DNA of 64,000 bases from Palsa-504 sp963818225 (GTDB lineage: Bacteria; Actinomycetota; Actinomycetes; Streptosporangiales; Streptosporangiaceae). This document shows positions 43,609 to 53,206 of this stretch, one piece after another; the first letter of the stretch is position 1; each line of letters begins with the position of its first letter. Position numbers and translations under genes: made by a program. Under the pieces are notes generated by a model. It did no database searches. It was not told the origin of the DNA and was given only the letters and a program-made list of their open reading frames with translations. The stretch is from NCBI GenBank assembly GCA_963818225.1, contig CAWFRO010000014.1:806001-870000 (forward strand), read 5' to 3'.

Positions 43609-45388
43609 AGGCCTTCGTGCCCTCGGCGGGTACCTCGGGCTCTTGTGCACTGGCGGGTGCCACCGGCGCCTGCGCAGCGGCAGGTACCTGCGGCGCTTGT
43701 GCTGCGGCGAGCTCCGGCGGGACAGAGCGGCCGCCGCGCAGCAGGGACGCGAGGGCGGCCACCACCGACAGGGCGGCGGCGGCGATGAACACCACGACCA
43801 GGCCCTGGTGGAACGGCCCCGAGATGAGCTGCGGGAAGTATTCCCGGCCGGTGAGCACCCGCTGGCTCGCGGCCGGGAGGGAGGACAGCGCGTTGGCCTG
43901 CGCCAGCAGGTGCTGCACGGGATTGACCCCCAGCACGGTGGCGAACAGCGAGGACACCGGGGGCAGGGAGCCGATCTGGTGGGCGATGGCGTGCGGGACG
44001 CCGTGCTGCTCCAGGCCGCTGGTCAGCGTCTTGGGCAAGCTCGCGGCCAGCCCGGCGATCATCAGCGAGAAGAAAATGCCGATCGACAGGGCCGTGCCGG
44101 AGTTCTGGAAGGTGGAGCGCATGCCCGAGGCGGCGCCGCGGTAGCGGGCCGGGACGCTGCCCATGATCGAGGAGGAGTTGGGCGCGCCGAACATGCCGCT
44201 GCCGATCCCGTTGATGGCGATGATCACGGCGAAGGCCCAGTACGGGAAGCTGACCGGCAGCACGATCAGGCCGATGAAGCTGGCCGCGGACACCAGCGCC
44301 CCGGCGGTGGCGATGCCCCGGGAGCCGAACCGGTCGGACATTATCCCGGCGACCGGGCCCGACGCGATGAACCCCGCGGTCAGCGGGAGCAGGAAGATGC
44401 CCGCCCATAGCGGGGTCTGGCTGAAGTCATAGCCGTGCAACGGCAGCCAGATCCCTTGCAGCCAGATGATCAGCATGAACTGCTGGCCGCCCCGGGCGAT
44501 GGCCATGAGCAGGCCGGCGATGCTGCCGGCCGTGAACGCCCTGATCCGGAACAAGCTGAGCTGGAACATCGGCTCGGCGATCCTGCGCTCGATGACACAG
44601 AACACGGCGAGCAGCGCCACGCCCCCGCCCAGCAGGCCGATCACCGCCGGGCTGGTCCAGCCCATGGCCTGGCCGTGATAAGGCTGGATGCCCACGGTGA
44701 CGCCGACCAGGACCGCGCTCAGGCCCAGGGCGAAGGTCACGTTGCCCCACCAGTCCATGCGCGCGGAATGCCGCTCCCCCAGCTCCTTGAGCCGCAGGTA
44801 GGCCCACAGCGTGCCGAAGATGCCGACGGGCACGTTGACCCAGAACACCAGGCGCCAGTCGATGGCGGCCAGCAGGCCCCCGGCGACCAGGCCGACGAAC
44901 TGGCCGGACAGCGAGGCGATCTGGTTGGTCCCGAGGGCGAAACCGCGCTTGGAGGCCGGCCACGCGTCGGTCAGGATCGCGGCCGAGTTCGCCATCAGCA
45001 TCGACCCGCCGGCGGCCTGCAGAACCCGCCAGCCGATCAGCCATATCGCCCCGGCACCGGCGTGGTACGGGTCGAAGGAGAGCAGGATCGACGCAATCGT
45101 GAAGACGACGAAGCCCGCGTTGTAGATCTTGACCCGGCCGTACATGTCGCCGAGCCGGCCCAGGGTGACCACCAGCACGGCCTGGACGAGCCGGTAGCCC
45201 ATGATCATCCACAGCAGGTAGAAAATGCTGCCCGGGGCCAGCGGGTCCAGCCCGATCCCGCGGAAGATGGCCGGCAGGGCGATGATGACGATCGAGCCAT
45301 TGAGGGTCGACATGAACGTGGCGGCGGTCGTATTGGTCAGCGCTACCCATCGGTAGCGATCGCCCACCGGGGCCGGCTCGTTCGCCAT
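43601..45388 (-). CDS. MFS transporter, DHA2 family exporter in a MarR operon
   Basis: 595 residues, 14 TM segments. TM1 'TFMSTLNGSIVIIALPAIFR', motif A-like 'GRLGDMYGRVK', 'RVLQAAGGSMLMANSAAILT', and 'IDWRLVFWVNVPVG' after TM5. A long extracytoplasmic loop occurs before the last TM helix ('NPVQHLLAQANALSSLPAAS' region). The C-terminal ~45 residues are Ala/Pro/Gln/Val-rich with a degenerate repeat (AQAPxVPA). It has AGGGAGAG before ATG 45388 and follows the MarR gene by 80 bp, so it is its probable target. Substrate unknown. Confidence 0.92.
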   Translation of the reverse strand: MANEPAPVGDRYRWVALTNTTAATFMSTLNGSIVIIALPAIFRGIGLDPLAPGSIFYLLWMIMGYRLVQAVLVVTLGRLGDMYGRVKIYNAGFVVFTIASILLSFDPYHAGAGAIWLIGWRVLQAAGGSMLMANSAAILTDAWPASKRGFALGTNQIASLSGQFVGLVAGGLLAAIDWRLVFWVNVPVGIFGTLWAYLRLKELGERHSARMDWWGNVTFALGLSAVLVGVTVGIQPYHGQAMGWTSPAVIGLLGGGVALLAVFCVIERRIAEPMFQLSLFRIRAFTAGSIAGLLMAIARGGQQFMLIIWLQGIWLPLHGYDFSQTPLWAGIFLLPLTAGFIASGPVAGIMSDRFGSRGIATAGALVSAASFIGLIVLPVSFPYWAFAVIIAINGIGSGMFGAPNSSSIMGSVPARYRGAASGMRSTFQNSGTALSIGIFFSLMIAGLAASLPKTLTSGLEQHGVPHAIAHQIGSLPPVSSLFATVLGVNPVQHLLAQANALSSLPAASQRVLTGREYFPQLISGPFHQGLVVVFIAAAALSVVAALASLLRGGRSVPPELAAAQAPQVPAAAQAPVAPASAQEPEVPAEGTKASS

Positions 45389-45450
45389 TCACTCTCCCTT
45401 GTCTCGCCCGGGCTGGCGACCCGGCGCCCGCCGGGCCGCTCAGCTCAACT

Positions 45451-45484
45451 GTCAGATGCTCTCGGCCGTCAGATGCTCTCGGCC
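45451..45484. repeat. 17-bp tandem duplication across the MarR stop codon
   Basis: GTCAGATGCTCTCGGCC occurs at 45451-45467 and immediately again at 45468-45484, identical. The marR stop (45469-45471, minus strand TGA) lies in the second copy. Confidence 0.95.
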
Positions 45485-45906
45485 AGGCGCTCGATCAGCG
45501 GCGCGGCCGCCGCCAGCTGGCCCATTTCCTCCGCCGTGAACGCGGCCGCCAGCGCCCGCGTCAGCTGCGCGATCCGCGCGTTGCGCTTGTCGCTGAGCGC
45601 GGACAGGCCCGATTCGGTGACGGACATGACCGCGCGCCGGCCGTCGGCCGGATCGGACTGGCGCTTGACCAGGCCGCGGGCTTCCAGCGTGCCCAGCGTC
45701 GCGCCCATCGACTGCGCGCTGATCTGCTCCGCCTTGGCCAGCGCGGTCACCGCGGCCGGGCCGCCCCGCTCCAGGCGGCGGAGGGCCGCGGATTCTGGCA
45801 GCGACAGCTCACCTGGGGCCGGTAGCTGCCGGAGGCGCCGCCTGAACAGGCCCACGCTCAGGTACACCGCGGCGGCTATCCCCTCGACTTCCTGTTCCGT
45901 GGGCAT
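45469..45906 (-). CDS. MarR family transcriptional regulator
   Basis: 145 residues. Winged helix 'GELSLPESAALRRLERGGPA', 'AVTALAKAEQISAQSMGATL', 'GTLEARGLVKRQSDPADGRR' (the DxR wing) and C-terminal dimer helix 'FTAEEMGQLAAAAPLIERLA'. Gene order marR then MFS exporter is the common autoregulated resistance operon. Two identical imperfect palindromes AAGGCTAACCTT just upstream of its start are the likely operators. Confidence 0.92.
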   Translation of the reverse strand: MPTEQEVEGIAAAVYLSVGLFRRRLRQLPAPGELSLPESAALRRLERGGPAAVTALAKAEQISAQSMGATLGTLEARGLVKRQSDPADGRRAVMSVTESGLSALSDKRNARIAQLTRALAAAFTAEEMGQLAAAAPLIERLAESI

Positions 45907-45911
45907 ATACC

Positions 45912-45951
45912 AAGGCTAACCTTGCAAGCCCAATATTGAAAGGCTAACCTT
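45912..45951 (-). promoter_or_regulatory. Duplicated MarR operator, AAGGCTAACCTT x2
   Basis: Identical 12-mers at 45912-45923 and 45940-45951 (28 bp start to start), each an imperfect palindrome with AAGG/CCTT ends. They lie 6-45 bp upstream of the MarR start and between it and the pentapeptide gene, so they could control both directions. Confidence 0.75.
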
Positions 45952-45958
45952 CCTAATT

Positions 45959-46041
45959 GGGAGGCGATGCATGGGAGACGGCGCACAAGGGGCGGCGCAA
46001 GGGAGGCGATGCATGGGAGGCGGCGCGTGGGAGGCGATGGG
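45959..46041 (+). repeat. 26-bp direct repeat in the leader of the pentapeptide gene
   Basis: GGGAGGCGATGCATGGGAG followed by (A/G)CGGCGC at 45959-45984 and 46001-46026 (25 of 26 identical), with a third partial copy GGGAGGCGATGGG at 46029-46041. Each copy carries a Shine-Dalgarno-like GGGAGG and an ATG; only the third GGGAGG has good spacing (7 nt) to an initiation codon, TTG 46042. Confidence 0.85.
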
Positions 46042-46881
46042 TTGAACGGGGAAACCGAACCGGCAGAACCCGCCCGCGACGGCGGGCACCCGGTCCTGCG
46101 GGCTGACTGCGAACGCTGTTTCGGGCTGTGCTGTGTCGCACCGGCCTTCTCAGCTTCGGCCGATTTCGCGATCGACAAGCCCGCGGGGCATCCCTGTCCC
46201 CATCTGCAGCCGGATTTCCGGTGCGGCATTCACCAGGACCTCAGGCGGAAAGGTTTCCCGGGCTGCACCGTGTATGACTGCTTCGGTGCGGGCCAGCAGG
46301 TTTCCCAGGTCACGTTCGGCGGACGGGACTGGCGCGCGACGCCGCACGCCGCGCAGCAGATGTTCGAGGTGTTCCCGATCATGCGGCAGCTGCACGAGCT
46401 GCTGTGGTATCTGACCGCGGCGCTGGCGATGCCGCCGGCCCGCGCCGTCCACCACGAACTGCGCCTGACCCTGAAGGCGACGCAAGCCTTGACGCGCAGC
46501 CCGGCTGACGCCCTGCTGGGACTGGATATCGGAAGGCACCGGCAAGAGGCCAATGCTCTGCTGCTGCGCGCGAGCGAACTCATGCGGGCCCAGGTCCCGG
46601 GGCAAAAGCTCGACGGGCGAGGAGCCGACCTCATCGGCGCCCGGCTGAACGGCGCCGACCTGCGCGGCGCCAACCTCAGAGGGGCCTACCTCATCGGCGC
46701 TGACCTCAGGGGCGCCGAGCTCCGTCTGGCCGACCTCACGGGAGCCGACCTCAGGGGCGCCGACCTGCGCGGCGCTGACCTCACGCAGGCCCTGTTCCTG
46801 ACCCAGTCCCAACTGGAGGCGGCCACGGGCGACACCGGTACCAGGGTGCCGCCGTCGCTTGCTCACCCAGCGTCCTGGTGA
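46042..46881 (+). CDS. YkgJ-like cysteine-cluster protein fused to pentapeptide repeats
   Basis: 279 residues from TTG 46042 (ATG 46009 and 45967 are in frame but badly spaced from the GGGAGG sites). N-terminal Cys cluster: C23, C26, C30, C31, C52, C61, C75, C80, pattern CxxCxxxCC...C...C...C, like YkgJ metal-cluster domains. A helical middle follows (~100-190). Then about twelve pentapeptide units A(D/N)LxG at ~192-255 ('GADLRGANLRGAYLIGADL') form a right-handed beta-helix. Function unknown: pentapeptide proteins can mimic DNA. Divergent from the MarR gene. Confidence 0.85.
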   Translation: MNGETEPAEPARDGGHPVLRADCERCFGLCCVAPAFSASADFAIDKPAGHPCPHLQPDFRCGIHQDLRRKGFPGCTVYDCFGAGQQVSQVTFGGRDWRATPHAAQQMFEVFPIMRQLHELLWYLTAALAMPPARAVHHELRLTLKATQALTRSPADALLGLDIGRHRQEANALLLRASELMRAQVPGQKLDGRGADLIGARLNGADLRGANLRGAYLIGADLRGAELRLADLTGADLRGADLRGADLTQALFLTQSQLEAATGDTGTRVPPSLAHPASW

Positions 46882-46885
46882 GCGG

Positions 46886-48115
46886 TCATCCGCCTACCGG
46901 GTCCCAGCCGCGCAGGTGCCTGACGGACTGGCGGTACTCCCACTCGATGGCGTCTTTGAGCACGTGGGCCAGCCGCCCGCCGGTGGTGAGGCCGGCCATG
47001 TCGGCGACCCCGCGGCGGGTCCCGACCGAGACGACGAACCCTTTGTCGTGGAAGGTGAACGCCTCCAGCGGCTGGCCCGCCAGCTCCGCGTCCAGGTTGC
47101 GGGCCACCGTCTCGCCCTCTTCCAGCGCCACCTGCGCCAGCGGGGGCAGCACGTGCCCGGTGCGCGGATCGGTCACCGAGGCGAGGTCGCCGGCGACGTA
47201 GATCTCCGGGCGGTCCAGCACGCGCAGGTACCGGTCGACCTTGACCCGGCCGTTGTGGCCGACCGGCAACCCCGAATCGGCCACCAGCTCGGGTGCTTTC
47301 ACCCCGCCCGCCCAGACGAACACGCCGCCGGACACCAGCTCGCCGCCGGTGAGCCGGAAGCCCTCCTGGGTCGCGGCGGCGATCGTCGCGTTGGTGCGGA
47401 CCTGGACCCCGAGGTCGGCCAGGATGCTGGCCGCCTTGTCGATCAGCTGCGGTGAGGAGCCGGCCAGGATGGTCGGGCCCGCCTCGACCAGCTGCACGGC
47501 GGGCCGGTCGGGCGCCAGGCCCAGGCGGCTGGCCAGCTTGGGCAGGGTCTCGGCCAGCTCGCCGGCCAGCTCGACTCCGGTGGCGCCGCCGCCGCCGACC
47601 ACCACGGTGGCCAGGCGGCGCTGCCGCTCGGGGCCGGTGGCGGCCGCGGCCGCCGTGAGCGCTTGGCTGACCTCCTGCCAGACTCGTTCGGCGTCGCCGG
47701 CCGAGTACACCGACAGCGTGCGCTGGGCCAGGCCCGGGATGGCGAAGTCGTTGGGCCTGCTGCCGAGCGCGAGCACCAGCCGCGTCCAGCCGATCGGCCC
47801 GGCCCCGCGCAGGAGCAGCCGGCCGGACAGGTCGAAACCATTGATCTCGGTCTGCACGAAGCGGACTCGCGTGGCCAGCAGTTCCTGGAACGGGATGCGT
47901 ACCGCGTCGGCGGCGCGGGTGCCGCCGGCGACCCGGGGCAGCTCGGTGAGCACCTGATGGTAGTCGTGCCGGTCGACCAGGGTCAGCTCCACCGCGGGGT
48001 GGTGGCGCAGCTTGGCCGTCAGGCGCAAGGCGACGTGCAGCCCGGCGTAGCCCGCGCCGGCGATCACGATCTGATCGCCGCTCCCGGCGGCGGCTGCAGT
48101 CACGGCGTCCTCCAT
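46886..48115 (-). CDS. NADH dehydrogenase-like FAD/NAD(P) oxidoreductase (NDH-2 type)
   Basis: 409 residues from ATG 48115 with GGAGGG upstream. FAD motif GAGYAG (20-25), 'LVDRHDYHQVLTELPRVAGG' (NDH-2-like 'H.f.pll...a.g'), 'LVLALGSRPNDFAIPG', NAD motif 'VVVGGGGATGVELAGELAE', and FAD-end 'EIYVAGDLASVTDPRTG'. NDH-2 enzymes transfer electrons from NADH to quinone at the membrane without pumping protons. The C-terminal amphipathic tail ('HVLKDAIEWEYRQSVRHL') would serve membrane contact. Tail-to-tail with the pentapeptide gene (gap 4 bp). Confidence 0.9.
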   Translation of the reverse strand: MEDAVTAAAAGSGDQIVIAGAGYAGLHVALRLTAKLRHHPAVELTLVDRHDYHQVLTELPRVAGGTRAADAVRIPFQELLATRVRFVQTEINGFDLSGRLLLRGAGPIGWTRLVLALGSRPNDFAIPGLAQRTLSVYSAGDAERVWQEVSQALTAAAAATGPERQRRLATVVVGGGGATGVELAGELAETLPKLASRLGLAPDRPAVQLVEAGPTILAGSSPQLIDKAASILADLGVQVRTNATIAAATQEGFRLTGGELVSGGVFVWAGGVKAPELVADSGLPVGHNGRVKVDRYLRVLDRPEIYVAGDLASVTDPRTGHVLPPLAQVALEEGETVARNLDAELAGQPLEAFTFHDKGFVVSVGTRRGVADMAGLTTGGRLAHVLKDAIEWEYRQSVRHLRGWDPVGG

Positions 48116-48261
48116 GGGTAGTCCCTCCGCACGCACCTGATCTTCTGTCTAACACCCGCCAGACCCGCGCCGGGTACCGGCCCCCCGCAGGCCCCGGAAC
48201 CGCTGCGCGGCCGGGGCCTGCGGGTGGTAGTGGTTCAGCACGTCGTTGTTACCGGGCCGTG

Positions 48262-49677
48262 CTAGTGGTTGGGCTGGCTGGCGGGCTGGACGTTCTGGTT
48301 GATGTGGAAGATGTTGTCCGGGTCGTAGCGCTGCTTGATCTGGGCCAGCCGGTCGTAGTTGCCGCGGTAGGAGGCCTTGACCCGGTCCTGGCCCTCGTTC
48401 ATCAAGAAGTTGATGTAGCCGCCGCCGGCCGAGGTGGGGTGCAGCTCTTCCCAGTAATCCTGCGCCCAGCGCGAGATGCGCCCGGCGTTGGCGGGATCGG
48501 GGTCGACGCCGACGATGACGCCGGTCCAGCCGCCGTCCCGGTAGGCGAAGGCGGTCGCGTCCTGGGCGACCCGGCTGGCCGCGCCGTCCATCGGGTACAG
48601 GTGCATGGTGGAGTGGCCGGTCGGCAGCTGCGCGCCGTATTTGGCGTGCACGTCGATCGCGGCATCGGAGATCTCCTTGAAGAAGTCCGTCTTCCAGTAC
48701 CACTGCAGCCCGGCCGGGTACAGGCCGTCGAACGCGCTCTGCAGCACGCTGAACGGCATCGGCGCCAGGCCGACCAGCAGCGGCGAGCCGTACGTCCTGA
48801 CCGGTTCGAGTACCTCGTCGGCCCGGTCGTGCGGCCCGGTGTAGCACCACACGATGCCGCATGCCTTGCGTCCCCACAGCTCCTCGGGGAACGGCGGTGC
48901 GGGCGGGATGGTCAGCAGCGCGATCCAGCCGTTCAGCTCCTCCGGAAGCGACGGCACCAGCTCCCGGTACCAGCGCATGACCTCGGGGGTGTCGGCCAGG
49001 TCGTAGAAGACCGGGCCGCCGATGATGGTGCCTGCATCGCCGATGTCGTGGCAACGGAAGGTGAACGAGGTGACGATACCGAAGTTCCCGCCCCCGCCGC
49101 GCAGCGCCCAGAACAGGTCGCTGTGCGAGCTCTCGCTGGCCGTCACGAAGGTGCCGTCGGCCAGGACCACGTCGGCGGCGAGCAGGTTGTCCACGGTCAG
49201 GCCGAACCGCCGGGTGAGGTAGCCGATGCCCCCGCCGAGCGTCAGGCCGGCCACGCCGGTCGAGGCCAGGAAGCCCGACGGAGTGGCCATGCCGAACGCC
49301 ACGGTGGCATGGTCGACGTCTCCCCAGGTGCATCCGGCGTCGACCCGGACGGTGTGGGCCGCCGGGCTGACCGTCGTGCTGCGCAGCAGCGACAGGTCGA
49401 TGACCAGGGCGCCGTCCCACACGCCGAAGCCGGCCGCGTTGTGGCCGCCCCCGCGGACCGCAATCTCGATGCCGTGGGAGCGCGCGAACCGCACGCAGGC
49501 GATGACGTCGGCGGTGTCCCGGCAGCGGGCGATGGCCGCCGGATATTTGTCGATCATGGCGTTGTACACGGCACGGGCCTGGTCATAGCCAGGATCACCC
49601 GGCACGATCAGGTCACCGCGGATGGCGGCGGCCAGTTCCGCATACGCGGCGGTAGTGGTGGCGGTTGAGGTAGTCAT
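48262..49677 (-). CDS. Berberine-bridge-type FAD-binding oxidoreductase
   Basis: 471 residues from ATG 49677 (AGGAAGG upstream; the longer frame to 49917 is not credible). FAD_binding_4 domain with the covalent flavin His, H79 in 'AVRGGGHNAAGFG', plus 'GCTWGDVDHATVAFGMATPS' and 'GVAGLTLGGGIGYLTRRFGL'. BBE tail 'YDRLAQIKQRYDPDNIFHIN' is intact. No second covalent Cys is evident, so the flavin may be singly linked. Such enzymes oxidise alcohols, sugars or polyketide intermediates with O2. Its family also left a remnant at 27250-27760. Confidence 0.92.
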   Translation of the reverse strand: MTTSTATTTAAYAELAAAIRGDLIVPGDPGYDQARAVYNAMIDKYPAAIARCRDTADVIACVRFARSHGIEIAVRGGGHNAAGFGVWDGALVIDLSLLRSTTVSPAAHTVRVDAGCTWGDVDHATVAFGMATPSGFLASTGVAGLTLGGGIGYLTRRFGLTVDNLLAADVVLADGTFVTASESSHSDLFWALRGGGGNFGIVTSFTFRCHDIGDAGTIIGGPVFYDLADTPEVMRWYRELVPSLPEELNGWIALLTIPPAPPFPEELWGRKACGIVWCYTGPHDRADEVLEPVRTYGSPLLVGLAPMPFSVLQSAFDGLYPAGLQWYWKTDFFKEISDAAIDVHAKYGAQLPTGHSTMHLYPMDGAASRVAQDATAFAYRDGGWTGVIVGVDPDPANAGRISRWAQDYWEELHPTSAGGGYINFLMNEGQDRVKASYRGNYDRLAQIKQRYDPDNIFHINQNVQPASQPNH

Positions 49678-49765
49678 GGTGCGCCTTCCTGATGCCTTGG
49701 AAACCAGTGCACGCCGACGGTAGGTGCCGCGGCGTTCGCGCAGCGTTCGGACCGCGCGGGCGGCG

Positions 49766-52700
49766 CTAGTCGGCCGGCGGAACGCCGGGCGCGGAAAGAC
49801 GAACGCCTCGGGTGCCGAGGTCGCGCTCGCAGCGCCGCAGCAGCGCGACGCTGCCATGGGCGGAGGCCAGCTGCGCCGCGGACCGCAGGCGGTCCAGCGC
49901 GGCCTGCTCATCGTCATAGGCGGCGCGCATCCGCATCACCTCGGGCAGCCACCACACGTCGTCGTGGACGCGCCCGGCGGCCAGGGCGGCGTCGAGGGTG
50001 GCTCGCGCGGCGCCGGGCTGGTGGTCCCGGGCGGACAGGTCGGCGAGCAGCGACAGCCAGAACGGCATGCGCACGAACGCTCCCTCCGATTTGAGGTTGC
50101 TGATGCCGCGCCGGGCCAGATCCGTGCCCGATGGGCCCGGGCGGGACCAGCCGTCCAGGATCAGCGCCCACTCGCGGTAGTAGGCGAAGTCATGCCGGTC
50201 GCACAGCTGACGCAGCTCGTCCACGGTGTTCCTCAGCTCGGGCAGGTCGTGACGCATCTGGTGGGTGATGGCGGCGTAGGCCAGGGCCACCGCCTGGCTG
50301 TAGGGGTCCTCGATCGCCCGGGCCAGCCTGATGGCCTCGCGGCAGGCCCGCACGGCGTCGTCATCCTGGCCGAGCAGCCAGTGGGCGTGCGCGGCCCAGG
50401 CCGTCCCGTGCACGTCGGAGCGGGTGCCGATGCTGAGCCAGACGGCCCCGCCGGCCATCTTCGCGGCCAGGTCCAGGTGACGCAGCCCCTCGGCGGGCCT
50501 CCCCAGGTGGATGGCCGAACCGCCGACGGCGAAATGAGCCTGGCCGCACAGGTCAGAGGAGGGGTCGGCGAGGTCCAGGGCCCGAGTGGCCGTCCGGTGG
50601 CTGTCGGCCGTGCGCCCTTGCACGAGCTGCGTGGCCCACAGCGCGGTCATGCCGCCTACGGTCGAGTCCTTGCGGCCCAGTGACTCCGCGAGCATGACCG
50701 TGCGCTCCAGCCGCAGCTGCAGATCGGGCGAGGAGTAACCCTTGCTGGCGTTGAGCGGCGCGGCCATCGCCTCCAGCACCGCGAGTTCGCGGGAGTCCCG
50801 TTCTCGTCCCGCCGCCAGGGTCGCGATGATCGATAGCGCCTTCTCGTGCAGCCGGATGGCCTCGGCGTGGGCAAACATTCCGGCGGCGACATCGGCGGCC
50901 CGCTGGTAGTAGGCGACCGCGCGCTCGGGCCGCCCGGCCCGCGCATATTGCTCAGCGAGCTGGGCGGCCACACCGTCCGCGTCCTCGGCGTGGAGCAGTT
51001 CCAGGCCCTGGGCGATGCGGCGGTGCAGCAGCCAGCGTTTCGGCGGGCTGATTCCCGCGTAGGCGCTCTCGCGCAGCAGGTCATGGGAGAAGTCGTAGCC
51101 ATCCCCGAAGACCCGCACGATCCGGCGCCGCCATAGCTCGTCAACCGCCGCCACGACCAGGCCGGCGTCCATGTCGCTCGCCTCGGTGAGCAGGTCGAGG
51201 GTGAAGTTCGTACCCACCGCGGCCGCCAGAGCGGCCACCTCCCGGGCCGCCACGGTCCCCTGGTCCAGACGTTTGCGCAGCACGGCCGCGAGATCACCAA
51301 CCGGCAGCGGCGTGCCGCCGGCCCCCGCGGTGCCGCGGATGGCCTCGATGATGTACAGCGGGAAGCCGCCGGTCGCCGCGTGCAGCAGATCCGCGTCGGT
51401 CTCCGGCAGGCGCCGGCCGGAAACAGCCTCGGCCAGCTGCGCCGTGTCGGCGGCCTCCAGCGGGCTGAGGGACAGCTCGGTGAGCAACCCCGAGGCCCGC
51501 ATCCGAACGATCCAGCCGGAGAGCTCAGGGTCCTCCTCGACGTTGTCCTCGCGCAAGGTCGCGGCCACCAGGACCTGGCCGCCGTCGGCGAGCCCCAGGC
51601 AGAACGTGATGAAGGCCAGCGTCTCCTGGTCGCACCACTGCATGTTGTCCAAGATCAGCAGCAGCGGGCGCCCGACGGCGAGCAGCGCCCGGGCGAGCCC
51701 TTCGAAGAAGCGGTGACGTTGCCAGGCATCCGCCGTCCCTCGCAAGCTGGCCACGCGGCAGCCGGCGGGCATGAGCCTGCTCACCTCGGCACGCCAGGCG
51801 GGGTCGAGAGCCGCCACCGCCGACTGGACCGCATCGCTGCGCAGCCACTCCGCCACCGGGGCCAGCGCCAGCCGTCCCGCGGTGCCGAAGCACTGAGCGA
51901 CCGCGACCACCGCGCCCTGCTGGCGTGCCGTTTCAGCCACCTCGGCGACCAGGCGGGTCTTCCCCACGCCCGCGCCACCGCGGACCAGCACGAGACCGCG
52001 GCGCCGCGCCTGGGCGCCCCGCCAGGCCTCCTGCAGCATGCCGAGCTCGGCGGACCGGCCGAGAAGCTGTGCCGCGGCCAGGCCCGGGGCGGACCTCCCC
52101 CGGGTTGGCGCCCGGGGGCCGCGCGGCCGGGCGGGCGTCAGCCATCAGGCGACCGAACGCCCGGCGGGTCGAGGGGTCGGGGACGACGCCGAGCTCGCGT
52201 TCCAGCACGGACGCGCAGCGATGGTAGGTGCTGACGGCCCCGGCCCGGTCACCCAGGTCGGCCTGCACCTGCATGAGGGTGCGGTAGCCGACCTCCTCCA
52301 GGGGCTGAAGCTGGACCCGGCGCCGGGCCGTCTGCACCGCCCCGGCCAGGTCGCCGGCTCGGGCCCGGGCCGCGACGAGCAGGTCGCACAGCTCCACGCA
52401 CTGGCGTTCAAGCTGCGCTCGGGCGTCCAGGATCCAGTCGTCGTACACACCCGGCAGCAGCTCACCCCGGTACGCGGCGATCGCCGCGGCCGCATGCCGC
52501 AGGATTCCCTCTTGGTCCTCGGCAGCCGCCGCGGCCTGCGCCGCCTTCCGCTCGGTATCGAAGACGCGCACGTCGACGCGGCATGTCTTCGTGTCAGTCC
52601 AGCACAGCTCCCTGGACGTCACCACGAGCGAGGGCTCGTCGGCCAGCACCTGGCGCACGTGATGCAGTTCGCGGCGCAGGTTGGTCAGCGCCTGCGCATC

Positions 52701-52868
52701 GGTCGACTCGGGCCACAGCAGGCCGGCGATCCGCGGCCGGGCCTGGGCGGACCCGGCGTGCACGACGAGGAAGGCGACCAGGACAACAGCGCGCGACGAC
52801 CGGGCCCGGACGCTACCGCCCTGGTCGTCGGTGATCGACTGCTCCCCGAGGAGCGACACACGCAACAC
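49766..52868 (-). CDS. SARP/AfsR-like regulator: BTAD + AAA ATPase + TPR, one frameshift
   Basis: Start ATG 52868. The first ~245 residues are a SARP head: winged-helix DNA-binding segment 'SRAVVLVAFLVVHAGSAQAR' to 'TNLRRELHHVRQVLADEPSL', then BTAD ('LLPGVYDDWILDARAQLERQ', 'YHRCASVLERELGVVPDPST'). One extra C near 52083 shifts the frame; corrected, it reads on through 'LLGRSAELGMLQEAWRGAQA' into Walker A 'GGAGVGKTRLVAEVA', Walker B 'LLLILDNMQW' and a long TPR-like region to TGA at 49766, total ~1030 residues. AfsR-type regulators activate clusters; it diverges from the cyclase cluster, its likely target. Confidence 0.85.
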
Positions 52869-53143
52869 GCCGATTGCTCTCCTGCGGCTCTACTTGCGTC
52901 GGCTCGGGTGGGGAAATCATGCGGTCTGCGTGGAGAACGTGTGAAGATCCCCGCCGGAACGCGCCGGTCACCAGCCGGGGCCGGTGAGCCGACTGGCTCG
53001 CCGCCGCTGCTCGCTGAGGCACGGTAACTACGGAATGAAACCCCGATCTACGGATACCACGCGCAATGCATAAGACGCGTTGATTGGTAGTCCGACCGTA
53101 ATTCAGGCCCCTGAAAATAGAACAAAGCGGCAGCACACGGTGC
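52869..53143. other. Divergent intergenic region between the SARP gene and the catabolic cluster
   Basis: 338 bp in total up to 53206. The right part is clearly more AT-rich than the rest of the window (53030-53130) and contains AGCAC/GTGCT half-sites (for example CAGCAC at 53131 and AGTGCTG at 53149) around the cluster promoter. These half-sites are candidates for SARP-type direct repeats. No gene is seen. Confidence 0.45.
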
Positions 53144-53172
53144 TTGACAGTGCTGCGTGTGACATGTACGTT
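53144..53172 (+). promoter_or_regulatory. Candidate promoter of the cyclase-led cluster
   Basis: TTGACA (53144-53149), 17-bp spacer, then TACGTT (53167-53172) preceded by TG, an extended -10. It lies 35 bp before the GTG start of the cyclase gene and is flanked by AGCAC/GTGCT half-sites. Confidence 0.6.
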
Positions 53173-53206
53173 AACGGCAGGCAGTAGTGCTCGAAAGGCG
53201 CATGTC

